13,205 nt of DNA from GWC2-37-8 sp964485555. GTDB lineage: Bacteria; Patescibacteriota; Minisyncoccia; Moranbacterales; GWC2-37-73. The stretch spans positions 1 to 13,205 of the forward strand of contig CAZAJN010000029.1 of NCBI GenBank assembly GCA_964485555.1, read 5' to 3'. Under the pieces are notes generated by a model. That model did not search any database. It was not told the DNA's origin and saw only the letters and a program-made list of their open reading frames with translations. The position numbers and the translations under genes are program-made. Every line of letters begins with the position of its first letter. Within the stretch, counting starts at the first letter, position 1. Shown in pieces: positions 1 to 7,148 of this stretch.

Positions 1-2
1 AC

Positions 3-71
3 AGAAATGGCAGTGCTCCACTCGAACTGGCTGGCTGCAGCATTGAAGAAATTGATTACTTAAAATTGTAA
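3..71 (+). CDS. C-terminal end of a truncated gene, unidentified
   Basis: An open frame enters from the left edge and ends at TAA (69-71). It gives 22 residues ending in ...EEIDYLKL and containing S-A-P-L-E-L-A-G. The composition looks like real protein. A second frame (phase 1, ending at 61-63) is also open across the edge but reads less convincingly. A strong promoter begins about 40 nt after the stop, so this gene belongs to a separate upstream unit. The x-P-x-E-L-A-G pattern loosely recalls the tails of some DDE transposases, but 22 residues are too few to assign a family. Confidence 0.4.
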   Translation, partial: RNGSAPLELAGCSIEEIDYLKL

Positions 72-111
72 TCTAGGTCCACAAAAGTGAAACGCTATCC
101 CTGAGAGAAAG

Positions 112-140
112 TTGACAGGAAATTCTCTTGGGCGTATATT
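112..140 (+). promoter_or_regulatory. Strong sigma70-type promoter
   Basis: A perfect -35 TTGACA (112-117) is followed by a 17-bp spacer and a -10 TATATT (135-140, one mismatch to consensus). The predicted start is near 147. No gene begins within the next 280 nt. What follows is foldable non-coding sequence ending in a terminator at 366-397, so the promoter most likely drives a structured RNA. It is the best-spaced promoter in the left half of the window. Confidence 0.7.
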
Positions 141-146
141 GCACAT

Positions 147-397
147 ATTGGTTCATTCAAAATTAGCGTTTCCGCCGGTTACTCATATGACGGCTAATAA
201 TTAATGCAGCCTTAAAAGCTGTACGACAATATTTTTGAGTTTTGGAAGCTCGAAGAATAATATTGTGAGCATAAACATAAACACTTATACCTCGGATTTT
301 ATATCTGCGTATATTTATTATGTTTATTTGCCACTATATTAACCTTCGAGTTTTTATGTTTTTAAGGGCAAATAGATATTCTATTTGCCCTGTTTTT
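147..397 (+). ncRNA. Candidate structured non-coding RNA, about 250 nt, with possible pseudoknot
   Basis: The stretch lies between a strong promoter and a strong terminator and has no convincing reading frame. Visible pairings are: GCCG/CGGC with an outer TTA/TAA (about 163-196); CAGC/GCTG (about 207-221); an 8-bp stem ACAATATT 226-233 with AATATTGT 259-266; a 10-bp stem ATAAACATAA 271-280 with TTATGTTTAT 318-327, continued inward by TATAC 286-290 with GTATA 309-313; and a long-range helix AAGCTCGAAG 246-255 with CTTCGAGTTT 344-353 (Watson-Crick plus G-U). The last helix pairs the loop of the 226-266 hairpin with downstream sequence, so the two either form a pseudoknot or compete as a switch. 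It does not match tmRNA, RNase P, SRP or 6S hallmarks that I know. All pairings were found by eye. Confidence 0.5.
366..397 (+). terminator. Rho-independent terminator
   Basis: A perfect 11-bp stem, GGGCAAATAGA (366-376) with TCTATTTGCCC (380-390), closes a 3-nt loop. It is followed by TG and five T (393-397). It ends the transcript from the promoter at 112-140 and separates it from the gene starting at 430. Confidence 0.85.
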
Positions 398-429
398 GTT
401 ATGTAATTAACTATTTTTACTATTTGCTT

Positions 430-630
430 ATGAAATCACTTGAAAAACGTTTTATTAAGACCAATGCAAAAAATGTCTATTTAAGTTCAATTGTTTGTTT
501 TGCTGTAGCGATAACACAACAACATTTTTCAAAGGATACTATTCATAGATGGTTTCAAAAATTGGTTGATAAGGATGATTATTCGCGATCGGATAAAAGG
601 CAAATATTGGAGCAGCTAGACCAGATATAA
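430..630 (+). CDS. Small hypothetical protein, 66 aa
   Basis: I took the ATG at 430. The open frame extends upstream to a TTG at 385, but that lies inside the terminator hairpin and would add a low-complexity Cys/Tyr-rich leader. The protein is basic, with a short hydrophobic central segment (about residues 18-29, containing S-S-I-V-C-F-A-V-A-I) and then a charged helical part with W-F-x-K-L-V-x-K-x-D-Y. No SD is visible. It is the first gene of the same-strand phage-like run. Its overall pattern reminds me of small proteins in integrated elements of candidate-phyla bacteria, but I cannot name a family or function. A DNA-binding or regulatory role is possible from size and position only. Confidence 0.6.
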   Translation: MKSLEKRFIKTNAKNVYLSSIVCFAVAITQQHFSKDTIHRWFQKLVDKDDYSRSDKRQILEQLDQI

Positions 631-670
631 AAGTTCTGAGGAGCACAAAAAACAGAGGGTAATCTACGAT

Positions 671-699
671 TTGAGCCAGTAAAATTAATAATCTATACA
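671..699 (+). promoter_or_regulatory. Possible weak promoter upstream of the terminase-like gene
   Basis: TTGAGC (671-676), a 17-bp spacer and TATACA (694-699) match consensus at 4 of 6 bases each. The predicted start, about 706, is almost at the ATG at 709, which has no SD, so the message would be near-leaderless. In AT-rich DNA a match of this quality can arise by chance. Confidence 0.3.
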
Positions 700-708
700 T
701 GCATCCAT

Positions 709-1239
709 ATGGAGACAAAAAACATCAAGAAGCGTCAAAAAAAGAGGGGTGTGTTTCTAAAAAATGCTAAACAAAAAGAAGGGATGGAAAAATTTGACCC
801 AACTAAAGGAAATGGTCTGAAGTTGCAATGGTTGAATTTTATCTCTGAGTTCATTAAGAACGAGGGTAATGGAACTGATGCCTACATGAAGGCATATCCA
901 GATGCCACAAGAGAGAGTGCTAGAAGAAATGCGTCTAGATTGCTGACTCATGCTGACATTATGGAAGAGATTAGTCATAGATATTCGCAAAGTTGCGTTA
1001 CTGATGCTTGGGTTATCTCAAATGCCAAGGAATATGTTGAAAAAGGAAAGAATGATCATAGGATGGCAAATGCTGCTGTAAAAGCACTTGAACTTCTAGC
1101 GAGATCTAAAGGAATGCTTACGGATAACAAGAGAGTCGAGTTTACCGGTGAAAATCCAGCAATATTTATGCCTGTTTGTACGCCCGCTGAAGCAAGTAAA
1201 ATGAATGAATTAATTGGAAATAATCGGATCGTTGAATAG
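709..1239 (+). CDS. Terminase small subunit-like protein (phage/satellite packaging)
   Basis: The protein is 176 aa. The core, about residues 40-90, has the layout of the terminase small-subunit DNA-binding helices: W-L-N-F-I-S-E-F-I, then N-G-T-D-A-Y-M-K-A-Y-P, then A-R-R-N-A-S-R-L-L-T-H-A-D-I. In tailed phages this subunit recognises the packaging site and activates the large terminase, and phage satellites carry their own copy to redirect a helper's packaging. No large terminase follows. The next gene is a replication protein, an order unusual for an intact phage packaging module. The N-terminus is Lys-rich. ATG 784 (M26) is an alternative start, with AGAAGGG abutting it too closely to be a good SD. 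The family call is fairly secure, but a role in satellite packaging is inference. Confidence 0.7.
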   Translation: METKNIKKRQKKRGVFLKNAKQKEGMEKFDPTKGNGLKLQWLNFISEFIKNEGNGTDAYMKAYPDATRESARRNASRLLTHADIMEEISHRYSQSCVTDAWVISNAKEYVEKGKNDHRMANAAVKALELLARSKGMLTDNKRVEFTGENPAIFMPVCTPAEASKMNELIGNNRIVE

Positions 1240-1271
1240 GCATAAATTGTAATTATTTAACAAAAAATTTT

Positions 1272-2009
1272 ATGGCAGCAAAAAGAATGTTTTCTATGCA
1301 AATTGTGGATACTGACGCTTTTCTTGATATGTCACAAAGCTCACAGCTCCTCTATTTTCACCTTGCGATGCGCGCTGATGACGATGGTTTCGTTGCAAAT
1401 CCAAAAAAAGTAATGCGAATGGTCGGGATACAGGATGATGATTTCAAGATATTGGTGGCAAAAAGATTTCTTATTATATTCGAAAATGGCGTATGCGTAA
1501 TTAAGCATTGGCGACTTCATAACTGCATAGCTAAGGATAGATATCATGAAACAAGATATTTAAATGAAAAGAGCTTGCTGGCGGTAAAGAAAAATGGTTC
1601 GTATACAGAGCGTATACAAAATGTTTCCAAAGTGTCTACGCAGAATAGATTAGGCAAGTTGAGTTTAGATAAAATTAAAAAAGATAAAGTTAATATAACT
1701 AGTGAGCTCAGCTCACATGAAAATGAAAAAGTTCTTAATCCTGTTGAAAAGATAATGGATGTTTTTTACCAGATAAATCCAATGCTTAATTGGGGAAATA
1801 AAACTACGCGAAAGGCTTGCGAAGAAATGATTTCAAAATTCGGGTTTGATAATACTCTGAAAATGGCAAAGCAAGTAATAGATGTACAAGGAAAGGAATA
1901 TGCCCCAATCGCAACAACACCGTATCAGATGAAAGAAAAATTAGCGCAGTTTAAGATTTATTTTGACCAGCAGAAAGCTGGGAATGGAAAGGGGGTGTGG
2001 AGATGTTAA
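1272..2009 (+). CDS. Phage replisome organizer (replication initiator)
   Basis: The protein is 245 aa. Residues 1-110 match the N-terminal domain of phage replisome-organizer proteins common in Firmicutes prophages: R-M-F-S, I-V-D-T-D-A-F-L-D-M, L-Y-F-H-L-A-M-R-A-D-D-D-G-F, a V-x-R-M-V-G segment, and V-I-K-H-W-R-L-H-N with K-D-R-Y. This domain is a winged-helix type that binds the origin. Residues 111-155 are a polar, low-complexity linker whose DNA holds an origin-like module. Residues 156-235 form a second helical domain with I-N-P, W-G-N-K-T-T-R and Y-A-P-I-A-T-T-P-Y-Q, as seen in phage-type replication proteins that bind partner or helicase-loader factors. No SD is seen at ATG 1272. It overlaps the next gene by 7 nt. 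It probably drives replication of the element. Confidence 0.8.
   Translation: MAAKRMFSMQIVDTDAFLDMSQSSQLLYFHLAMRADDDGFVANPKKVMRMVGIQDDDFKILVAKRFLIIFENGVCVIKHWRLHNCIAKDRYHETRYLNEKSLLAVKKNGSYTERIQNVSKVSTQNRLGKLSLDKIKKDKVNITSELSSHENEKVLNPVEKIMDVFYQINPMLNWGNKTTRKACEEMISKFGFDNTLKMAKQVIDVQGKEYAPIATTPYQMKEKLAQFKIYFDQQKAGNGKGVWRC
1600..1716 (+). other. Origin-like module inside the replication gene
   Basis: Two copies of CGTATACA (1600-1607 and 1611-1618) are spaced 11 bp apart, one helical turn. They sit in different codon phases, so they are not a by-product of a repeated peptide. About 45 bp later a strongly AT-rich stretch (about 1666-1700) could be the unwinding element. A 15-bp perfect palindrome follows, GTGAGCT-C-AGCTCAC (1702-1716). 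All lie in the linker-coding part of the initiator gene, the place where lambda-like phages keep their origin. Assignment as an origin is inference from layout, with only two clear iterons. Confidence 0.45.
1988..1995 (+). promoter_or_regulatory. Shine-Dalgarno site fixing the start of the 2003 gene
   Basis: AAAGGGGG (1988-1995), followed by TG, lies 7 nt before ATG 2003 and resembles AGGAGGTG. It is the strongest SD-like site I see before any gene in the window. It favours ATG 2003 over the in-frame GTG at 1997, which would overlap it. Confidence 0.6.
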
Positions 2010-2404
2010 AAGAAATGACTTTAGCAACTGGTGTAAGCCATTTGTTGCTTCAAGAGGAAGCAAATACCGTCATGGAAGCAATGGGAAGTGGGAAAAAAGG
2101 TTCAGTGTTTATAGAAAGATTGGGAATGGCAGTTAATGTTGCAGGTGTTATGAGTGTTGCTGACCCTGTTTTAGTAGCATTTTTTTGGGGAATGCCTATG
2201 AGTAAGGACCAAAAAAAAGTTTATAGAGATGGGGAATGGGTCTTGTTTGGTGGCACAGAAGAGCATCGCAAGCAAATTACATATCGATTAAAAAATGATC
2301 CAAAAGAAGATATTCCCGAAGAGATTTTATTTGAATTGAATAACAAGAGAATTGGTTCATTCGCAACGCTTATGGATAAAAGAATGAGTTCATTGGAGAT
2401 TTAA
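2003..2404 (+). CDS. Hypothetical protein, 133 aa, between initiator and integrase
   Basis: The start at ATG 2003 was chosen because of the G-rich SD 7 nt upstream. It overlaps the end of the replication gene (ATGTTAA), which suggests translational coupling, and its stop lies 3 nt before the integrase start. The N-terminal half is apolar and rich in Ala, Val, Gly and Met (about residues 15-70, including a V-A-D-P-V-L-V-A-F-F-W-G segment), but no clean membrane helix is obvious. The C-terminal half is charged, with W-V-L-F-G-G-T-E-E-H and many Lys/Glu. I recognise no family. The position suggests a replication accessory or regulatory role in the element. Confidence 0.7.
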   Translation: MLKEMTLATGVSHLLLQEEANTVMEAMGSGKKGSVFIERLGMAVNVAGVMSVADPVLVAFFWGMPMSKDQKKVYRDGEWVLFGGTEEHRKQITYRLKNDPKEDIPEEILFELNNKRIGSFATLMDKRMSSLEI

Positions 2405-2407
2405 CTT

Positions 2408-3346
2408 ATGTCTATAGATAATTTAAAATTAATTGAAGAATGTTTCAGGCAAGCTAGAATATCTGGCGAGCTTTGCGATGCCTCAATTTTAAAATATCAA
2501 GACTCCATTAAAAAATTCTTTGCGGTTGTGAATGAAAAGTCTATTGAGGATCTGGCATTGAGGGATTTTGATGATTTTATTTTAACCATGAGGGATAATG
2601 AAGCAAGCAACTCAAGGATTGCGAATGTTATCTCTGCCATTAAATGGTTAATTGCCAGACTTCAGACAAGTGGCGCAATTGTAAACACGTTAGATTTGGA
2701 AAAAGTTAAGAAACCAAAGATTGATCGTAAGGAGGTGAACTATTTAACTGAGCAAGAGATTAAAAGCTTTACTGAAGCCATCGAGAACGATACATCCAAG
2801 GGTCCAAAAATAAGAAAAGCAAGATTTGTCGCACTGACCATGTTTTTACTGCAAACAGGAGCTAGAATTGGCGAAGTGCTCTCAATAAAAATATCAGACA
2901 TTGATCGAAGCAATAAGGAAATCAGCATAATAGGCAAGGGTAAAAAACCTCGAACCTTGCTTTTGAGACCTGAAACTATTGTATACATTGACCAATACCT
3001 ATCAATGCGCAATGATGACAGTGTGTGGTTATTTGTTACACTTGACGGCAAAACAGTGTGGAGTCAAACCGACGTCGGACGCTCCTTTAGGCGATACAAG
3101 GCATTATCAGGAATAAGGAAAAAGTTTACTATTCATACGCTTAGGCATACTTTTGCAACTCAGTTACTGCTGGGAAAAGTTCCAATGAATGCAGTACAAT
3201 ATTTTTTAGGGCATTCCAACCTTGAAACGACAATGAAATATTATATAGGCGCTTTAAATAAGGATCAGGCAAGACAATTCATGACAGATGGTTTTTTTAA
3301 ATTTATTCCCGGGTCAGAGGTTGAAAATATCTCACATAGGGAATAG
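2408..3346 (+). CDS. Tyrosine recombinase / phage-type integrase
   Basis: The protein is 312 aa, normal for the family. Residues 5-90 form the N-terminal SAM-like core-binding domain and residues about 110-285 the catalytic domain. The active-site set is complete: R153 (T-G-A-R-I-G-E-V-L), K177 in the beta-hairpin (G-K-G-K-K), H243-x-x-R246 (I-H-T-L-R-H-T-F-A), H269 (F-L-G-H-S) and nucleophile Y278 (T-T-M-K-Y-Y). A GGAG lies 9 nt before ATG 2408. Site-specific recombinases of this type insert and excise mobile elements or resolve dimers. Beside phage-type terminase and replication genes, an element integrase is the natural reading. I found no duplicated attachment core in the window. XerC/D-like resolution is an alternative. 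Confidence 0.9.
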   Translation: MSIDNLKLIEECFRQARISGELCDASILKYQDSIKKFFAVVNEKSIEDLALRDFDDFILTMRDNEASNSRIANVISAIKWLIARLQTSGAIVNTLDLEKVKKPKIDRKEVNYLTEQEIKSFTEAIENDTSKGPKIRKARFVALTMFLLQTGARIGEVLSIKISDIDRSNKEISIIGKGKKPRTLLLRPETIVYIDQYLSMRNDDSVWLFVTLDGKTVWSQTDVGRSFRRYKALSGIRKKFTIHTLRHTFATQLLLGKVPMNAVQYFLGHSNLETTMKYYIGALNKDQARQFMTDGFFKFIPGSEVENISHRE

Positions 3347-3377
3347 ACTTATTACAATAAATATTTACAAAATAAAA

Positions 3378-5123
3378 ATGAATACTGGAAATATTAAACC
3401 TAAAATGAAAGTGTTTTCTGACAAAGAGGAAATGGAGGCAATTTCTTATTTTGAAAAGTATTTTAATGATGAAAGAAAGGAACCCCAGCTACTGTTAAAA
3501 GCCTCCATGAAATATAGGGAAAGTGTAAATCCTGAAAAAGAAATGATAGCAAAATTAATGAAGGCACTATACTTTTATGAAAAAGGTCTTGTTGAAATTG
3601 ATGATGAAAAGGCTATAATATATTTCAATAAATCTATTGAATATTATTCCAATATTGATGAGAAGATGGTGCAAAAAGCCGAATTTAATCGATTAAAAAG
3701 GTTATTAAATGTAAGGCCAAATAAAGACCAACCCGAGCTCTATTTATCATTGGCAGAATTGAGCAAAAAAGAGGGAAATGAAAAGGAATTTAATTCATTT
3801 ATGACTCTTTATGGAATGAGTGTGCTGCAGTATTTGCTCAATACTATGCCTAGTAATGATCTTGAAATTTTTTTGAATGCACTGGTTGATTTTGCAGAGA
3901 AATCCGAAAATGATGACATAGTTTTCAAGGTTAAAAGTATTAAATATGATATTGAGGCATCTCGAGAAGGGCGATCTTTAAAGCGTATTGAACTCATGGA
4001 GAAATCATTAGAAATGATTAACTTATCAAGGGATAAATATGGAAAGGAGCTTATTGAAACAGGGATAGAATATGAAAAAGCAATGCTGTTACCATCAAAA
4101 TTAAAGAGAAACAAGGCTCTCGCCTTGGTTTCGAAAAAGTATGAAAAACTTGGTGTTAATAAACAAGTTGAGTTTATTCAAAATTTAATTAGTGATCTAC
4201 CTGACAAGATAACCAAACAGATTAACGAATTAGAGCAAGCTATTATAAAAAATGGAAGCTTAGTTAAATTAGCCGCTCAAGTAGGTGACGATAGTATTCA
4301 TAGTTCTTTTTTTTATAGTAATTCTTACTTCATATCAGGAATTAAAAAAATACAATGTATTATTAAGCGTATTGCGATAAATAAAAAGAAATTAACAGCT
4401 CTCCATATTGAGCGACAAGTTATAAATTCAGGTATTGATAAAAAAGAAGATGCAAAAATGAGAATATTATGGAAAAAAGAGCAGACGATTTCTGAACAAA
4501 TGAAAATTGATTTAGAAAGTCTCTACATATTTGGCAATGTGCTACTGGATCATTGGACAAAGATGTTGTTCTCTGTGGCTGGAAAAAACCCATCAGAATG
4601 TACTTTTAATAAATTGTATAAGGAATTGAGCATCTCTGAATATAATGGGTCGTTATTATTTTTGTGGGAAAGACATAGAGAGGATATTACTTGGATCTAT
4701 TATCATTTGAGACAATATAGAAACTTTTTCATAGAACATTTAGATAGGCCGATCCAAATCGGTCATTCTATGTCCACTTTCGGAGATGATTACAATTTCT
4801 TTACTCCTGCATCCCCAAATTCAATTTCTGAAAAAGAAAAAAACGATGAACTAATGAGCGTTAATCATCTTGCGCCTGAATGGTTGAAGAATGCACCAGA
4901 CGAGTACTGGGAAAAGAAAAATAAACACAGGGTATTAGAGGTTACATTTAATAATATAGATAAAATTTCAGAGCCAGAGGATTGTGAGCGAGTTTGGAAA
5001 GTTTGGAAAAAGTTAGGGGGGTCAACTACATCATATATTGAAATTTCTCGTAGACTTTCAAATCTATTGCATGCATCTAGTGATACAATATTGTCATATC
5101 TGGAGGCAAAGAAAGGAAATTAG
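3378..5123 (+). CDS. Large helical protein with C-terminal HEPN-like motif, candidate defence gene
   Basis: The protein is 581 aa from ATG 3378. The frame stays open upstream to 3288, but that would overlap the integrase end by 59 nt. Residues 1-300 are almost all amphipathic helix with TPR-like spacing (Y-F-E-K-Y-F, L-Y-F-Y-E-K-G, A-I-I-Y-F-N-K-S-I-E-Y-Y). Residues about 375-460 form a helical domain ending in Y-R-N-F-F-I-E-H-L, giving R448-N449-x4-H454. This matches the Rx4-6H active-site pattern of HEPN RNases, with the usual polar residue after Arg. The C-terminal 100 residues are helical and rich in Trp/Lys. It follows the integrase by 31 nt without an SD and is spaced regularly with the next two genes. 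RNase or toxin activity is inference, and the family is not recognised. Confidence 0.65.
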   Translation: MNTGNIKPKMKVFSDKEEMEAISYFEKYFNDERKEPQLLLKASMKYRESVNPEKEMIAKLMKALYFYEKGLVEIDDEKAIIYFNKSIEYYSNIDEKMVQKAEFNRLKRLLNVRPNKDQPELYLSLAELSKKEGNEKEFNSFMTLYGMSVLQYLLNTMPSNDLEIFLNALVDFAEKSENDDIVFKVKSIKYDIEASREGRSLKRIELMEKSLEMINLSRDKYGKELIETGIEYEKAMLLPSKLKRNKALALVSKKYEKLGVNKQVEFIQNLISDLPDKITKQINELEQAIIKNGSLVKLAAQVGDDSIHSSFFYSNSYFISGIKKIQCIIKRIAINKKKLTALHIERQVINSGIDKKEDAKMRILWKKEQTISEQMKIDLESLYIFGNVLLDHWTKMLFSVAGKNPSECTFNKLYKELSISEYNGSLLFLWERHREDITWIYYHLRQYRNFFIEHLDRPIQIGHSMSTFGDDYNFFTPASPNSISEKEKNDELMSVNHLAPEWLKNAPDEYWEKKNKHRVLEVTFNNIDKISEPEDCERVWKVWKKLGGSTTSYIEISRRLSNLLHASSDTILSYLEAKKGN

Positions 5124-5153
5124 TTATTTGATTAAATTTAAATTTAGAAGTTT

Positions 5154-6065
5154 ATGAATAAGGCAATTAAGGACCTTAAAGAAAATGCTGAATATATTAA
5201 AAAAATATTGGAAAAATTCGGTAATTTTCCGGTTTTTCCTAACCTTGGGATAATTGCCGATATAGTAAAGAAAAGCAATGATGATTTAGCAAAATTTGCA
5301 AAAGATTATCAGGACATCCAAAAAACAATACAAGAACAATTAAGCCAAGTAAAATTACTACTGCCTTCTGCTGCAGAATTGAATGCTTTTTCTGCAAAAA
5401 TTCAAGAGATAGTTAAAGCAAAAAAAATTCAAAATGAAGCAATGCAGGACTCTGGCTGGTGGTTTACTCCTTCGCTAATGGAATTACCAGCTGATGAATT
5501 TATTAATCCTTTTAAAAAATACAAAAATGGAGACACAAAGGCCATAACAAATTTCTTTGTGTCGACATATCAAAAAAATAAGTGCCAATACCTTCAATAC
5601 ACAGCAAATCAATGGCAAAAAAATCATCATTTTAAGCCATGGCAAAAACAGCTAAATGAAGCAATAAAAGCTCACGCAAATAAAGATTATAATCTCTCAG
5701 TTCCGGTCACGCTCTTAGTGGCAGAGGGCATTGCGAAAAACTATTGTAAAAATAAAAATATAATCATAGGGCGTAAAAATAGATCAAGGGGTAATAAAAA
5801 AATGACCCTAGCACTCGATGGCGCTAGGTTAAGCGACTCAGGGATTAGTAAGGAATTGGATATTTTAGAAATAGACTTATTTTTTATAGCTATTGATGAG
5901 CGGATATATAAAAGTACTGAAAGCATTACAAAATCGAAATCAAGAGGGTATAGACACTTTCTAAACAGACATGCAATATTGCACGGTGAAACAAAAAACT
6001 ACGGAACAATGAAAAATTCATTGCAAAGTTTTATGTTATTGGATGTTTTAAGTTTACTTAAGTAG
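5154..6065 (+). CDS. HEPN-like helical protein with C-terminal RHAILHG motif
   Basis: The protein is 303 aa. Residues 1-100 are helical and Lys/Gln/Glu-rich, possibly coiled coil, followed by S-G-W-W-F-T-P-S. Residues about 160-195 carry W-Q-K-Q-L-N-E-A and V-P-V-T-L-L-V-A-E-G-I. The C-terminus (265-300) has F-L-N-R-H-A-I-L-H-G, then Y-G-T-x-x-N-S-L and F-M-L-L-D-V-L. This tail recurs in uncharacterised proteins of bacterial genomes and fits a HEPN Rx4H site (R272-H277). HEPN proteins are often RNases in toxin-antitoxin and abortive-infection systems, but that activity is inferred here. It lies 30 nt after the previous gene and 29 nt before the next, so the three probably share a message. No SD is visible. 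Confidence 0.65.
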   Translation: MNKAIKDLKENAEYIKKILEKFGNFPVFPNLGIIADIVKKSNDDLAKFAKDYQDIQKTIQEQLSQVKLLLPSAAELNAFSAKIQEIVKAKKIQNEAMQDSGWWFTPSLMELPADEFINPFKKYKNGDTKAITNFFVSTYQKNKCQYLQYTANQWQKNHHFKPWQKQLNEAIKAHANKDYNLSVPVTLLVAEGIAKNYCKNKNIIIGRKNRSRGNKKMTLALDGARLSDSGISKELDILEIDLFFIAIDERIYKSTESITKSKSRGYRHFLNRHAILHGETKNYGTMKNSLQSFMLLDVLSLLK

Positions 6066-6094
6066 TTTGCTAAAGTTAGATTGTAAATAAGCAT

Positions 6095-7141
6095 ATGAAA
6101 AAAGACAAAATAACCAAGCAGGAGTTGGTAAGAATATCCAATTTGTATATTGGTGGTAAGAAAACAGAAAAAGAATATAGCTACGCCCTTAAAAATTTCT
6201 TTTTTTATATTAAAAAGAAATATCAGCTATTTGATGATGACGCACGTAAGATGGTGTCGGATATGGGGGATATTTTATCAGAGCAATTAGAGAAGAGTGC
6301 TAATTGTATGGGAGATGGAAAAGCCAAGCGACAAATTTCAAGAGAATTGAGCAAGATAAATGGTGGTCATTTTGATTTCTCTAATGTAATAAAGTTTTTG
6401 TCCAATCCGGCAAGTGATACTGTCACTATAAATCTTGAAACAGAAAAACTTTTTACTGGTGTGGGTCAAAACATCATTGATTTTTTATATGACGTTTCTA
6501 AAAATTCGCTAAAAAGGGAGAAATTTTTCATTGTGACACTTTATTATTCTGCGGTAGATGAGCTATTGGTAGCTTTTCATTTAGCTCAGCGTGGTTTTAC
6601 TGCGCAATCCTTTCATCATTCGCGAACAGTTTTGGAGATAATAAACCTCATTAAATTATTTGAAAATGACAATAAATGGGTCTATTTATGGCTAGGTGAT
6701 GATGAAGAAATGAAAAGAAAAGAATTTAGTCCTAGTAGCGTTAGAAAAAAACTAGGAAAACCTGGATTTGATCCAGTATATGGAATGCTATCCGAGATGG
6801 GAACGCATGCTACATTTAATTATACTAAACCAAAGTCTATATTGAGGATGGACAATTTAAAGGATATTAGCGCTACGATTACTCTTGGTGGAAACAAGAG
6901 TTCGTCAGATTATGTTTGGACAAATACGGCGTGTTTGCACTCAACTATGATGCTTTTTAGTAGACTCACTTCTAGTTTTAGTTGTTATTTGATCGAGGAA
7001 GAAGTTATTGAGATTGTGGATAAATTATTTAATGAATATAAAAAATATCTATCCGGTGATTTTATTTTGTGGGCAAAGGAGAATGGACTTGATACTGTTG
7101 AGATGGAGGAATATCTTAAAAATGTAAATATAAATTTTTAG
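6095..7141 (+). CDS. Uncharacterised helical protein, DUF5677/HEPN-like features
   Basis: The protein is 348 aa. Residues 1-115 are a basic helical N-terminal part. From about residue 140 a helical core reads L-Y-Y-S-A-V-D-E-L-L-V-A-F-H-L-A-Q-R-G, then F-H-H-S-R-T-V-L-E-I-I-N-L (R177, E181), then Y-G-M-L-S-E-M-G-T-H-A (H238). An R-x-x-x-E helix followed by an L-S-x-x-x-x-H segment recalls DUF5677-type and related HEPN-like helical domains of unknown function. I cannot confirm the family by eye. It is the last gene of the run and stops 8 nt before a promoter-like sequence that leads into the RNA-rich gap. A shared role with the two HEPN-like genes upstream is inferred from synteny. Confidence 0.55.
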   Translation: MKKDKITKQELVRISNLYIGGKKTEKEYSYALKNFFFYIKKKYQLFDDDARKMVSDMGDILSEQLEKSANCMGDGKAKRQISRELSKINGGHFDFSNVIKFLSNPASDTVTINLETEKLFTGVGQNIIDFLYDVSKNSLKREKFFIVTLYYSAVDELLVAFHLAQRGFTAQSFHHSRTVLEIINLIKLFENDNKWVYLWLGDDEEMKRKEFSPSSVRKKLGKPGFDPVYGMLSEMGTHATFNYTKPKSILRMDNLKDISATITLGGNKSSSDYVWTNTACLHSTMMLFSRLTSSFSCYLIEEEVIEIVDKLFNEYKKYLSGDFILWAKENGLDTVEMEEYLKNVNINF

Positions 7142-7148
7142 GTAAATA

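Larger units (their letters stand above)
430..7141 (+). mobile_element. Putative integrative element: phage satellite or prophage remnant
   Basis: Eight co-directional genes include a terminase-small-subunit-like protein, a phage replisome organizer with an internal origin-like module, and a complete tyrosine integrase, followed by three accessory genes. Portal, capsid, tail, lysis and large-terminase genes are absent. This gene set is characteristic of phage-inducible satellites (SaPI/PICI type). A decayed prophage would give a similar picture. Limits are approximate. A tRNA gene lies 0.5 kb to the right, a common integration neighbourhood, but no flanking direct repeat was found, so att sites remain unknown and the element may extend past the left edge. 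Confidence 0.45.

Noticed and set aside
757..990. Minus-strand open frames opposite the phage, helical and transporter genes
   Set aside because: All are shadows of well-supported + strand genes, with low-complexity translations and no recognisable domain.
3288..3377. 30-residue N-terminal extension of the 581-aa protein
   Set aside because: It would overlap the end of the integrase and shows a composition unlike the rest. ATG 3378 gives the same gap as the following genes.
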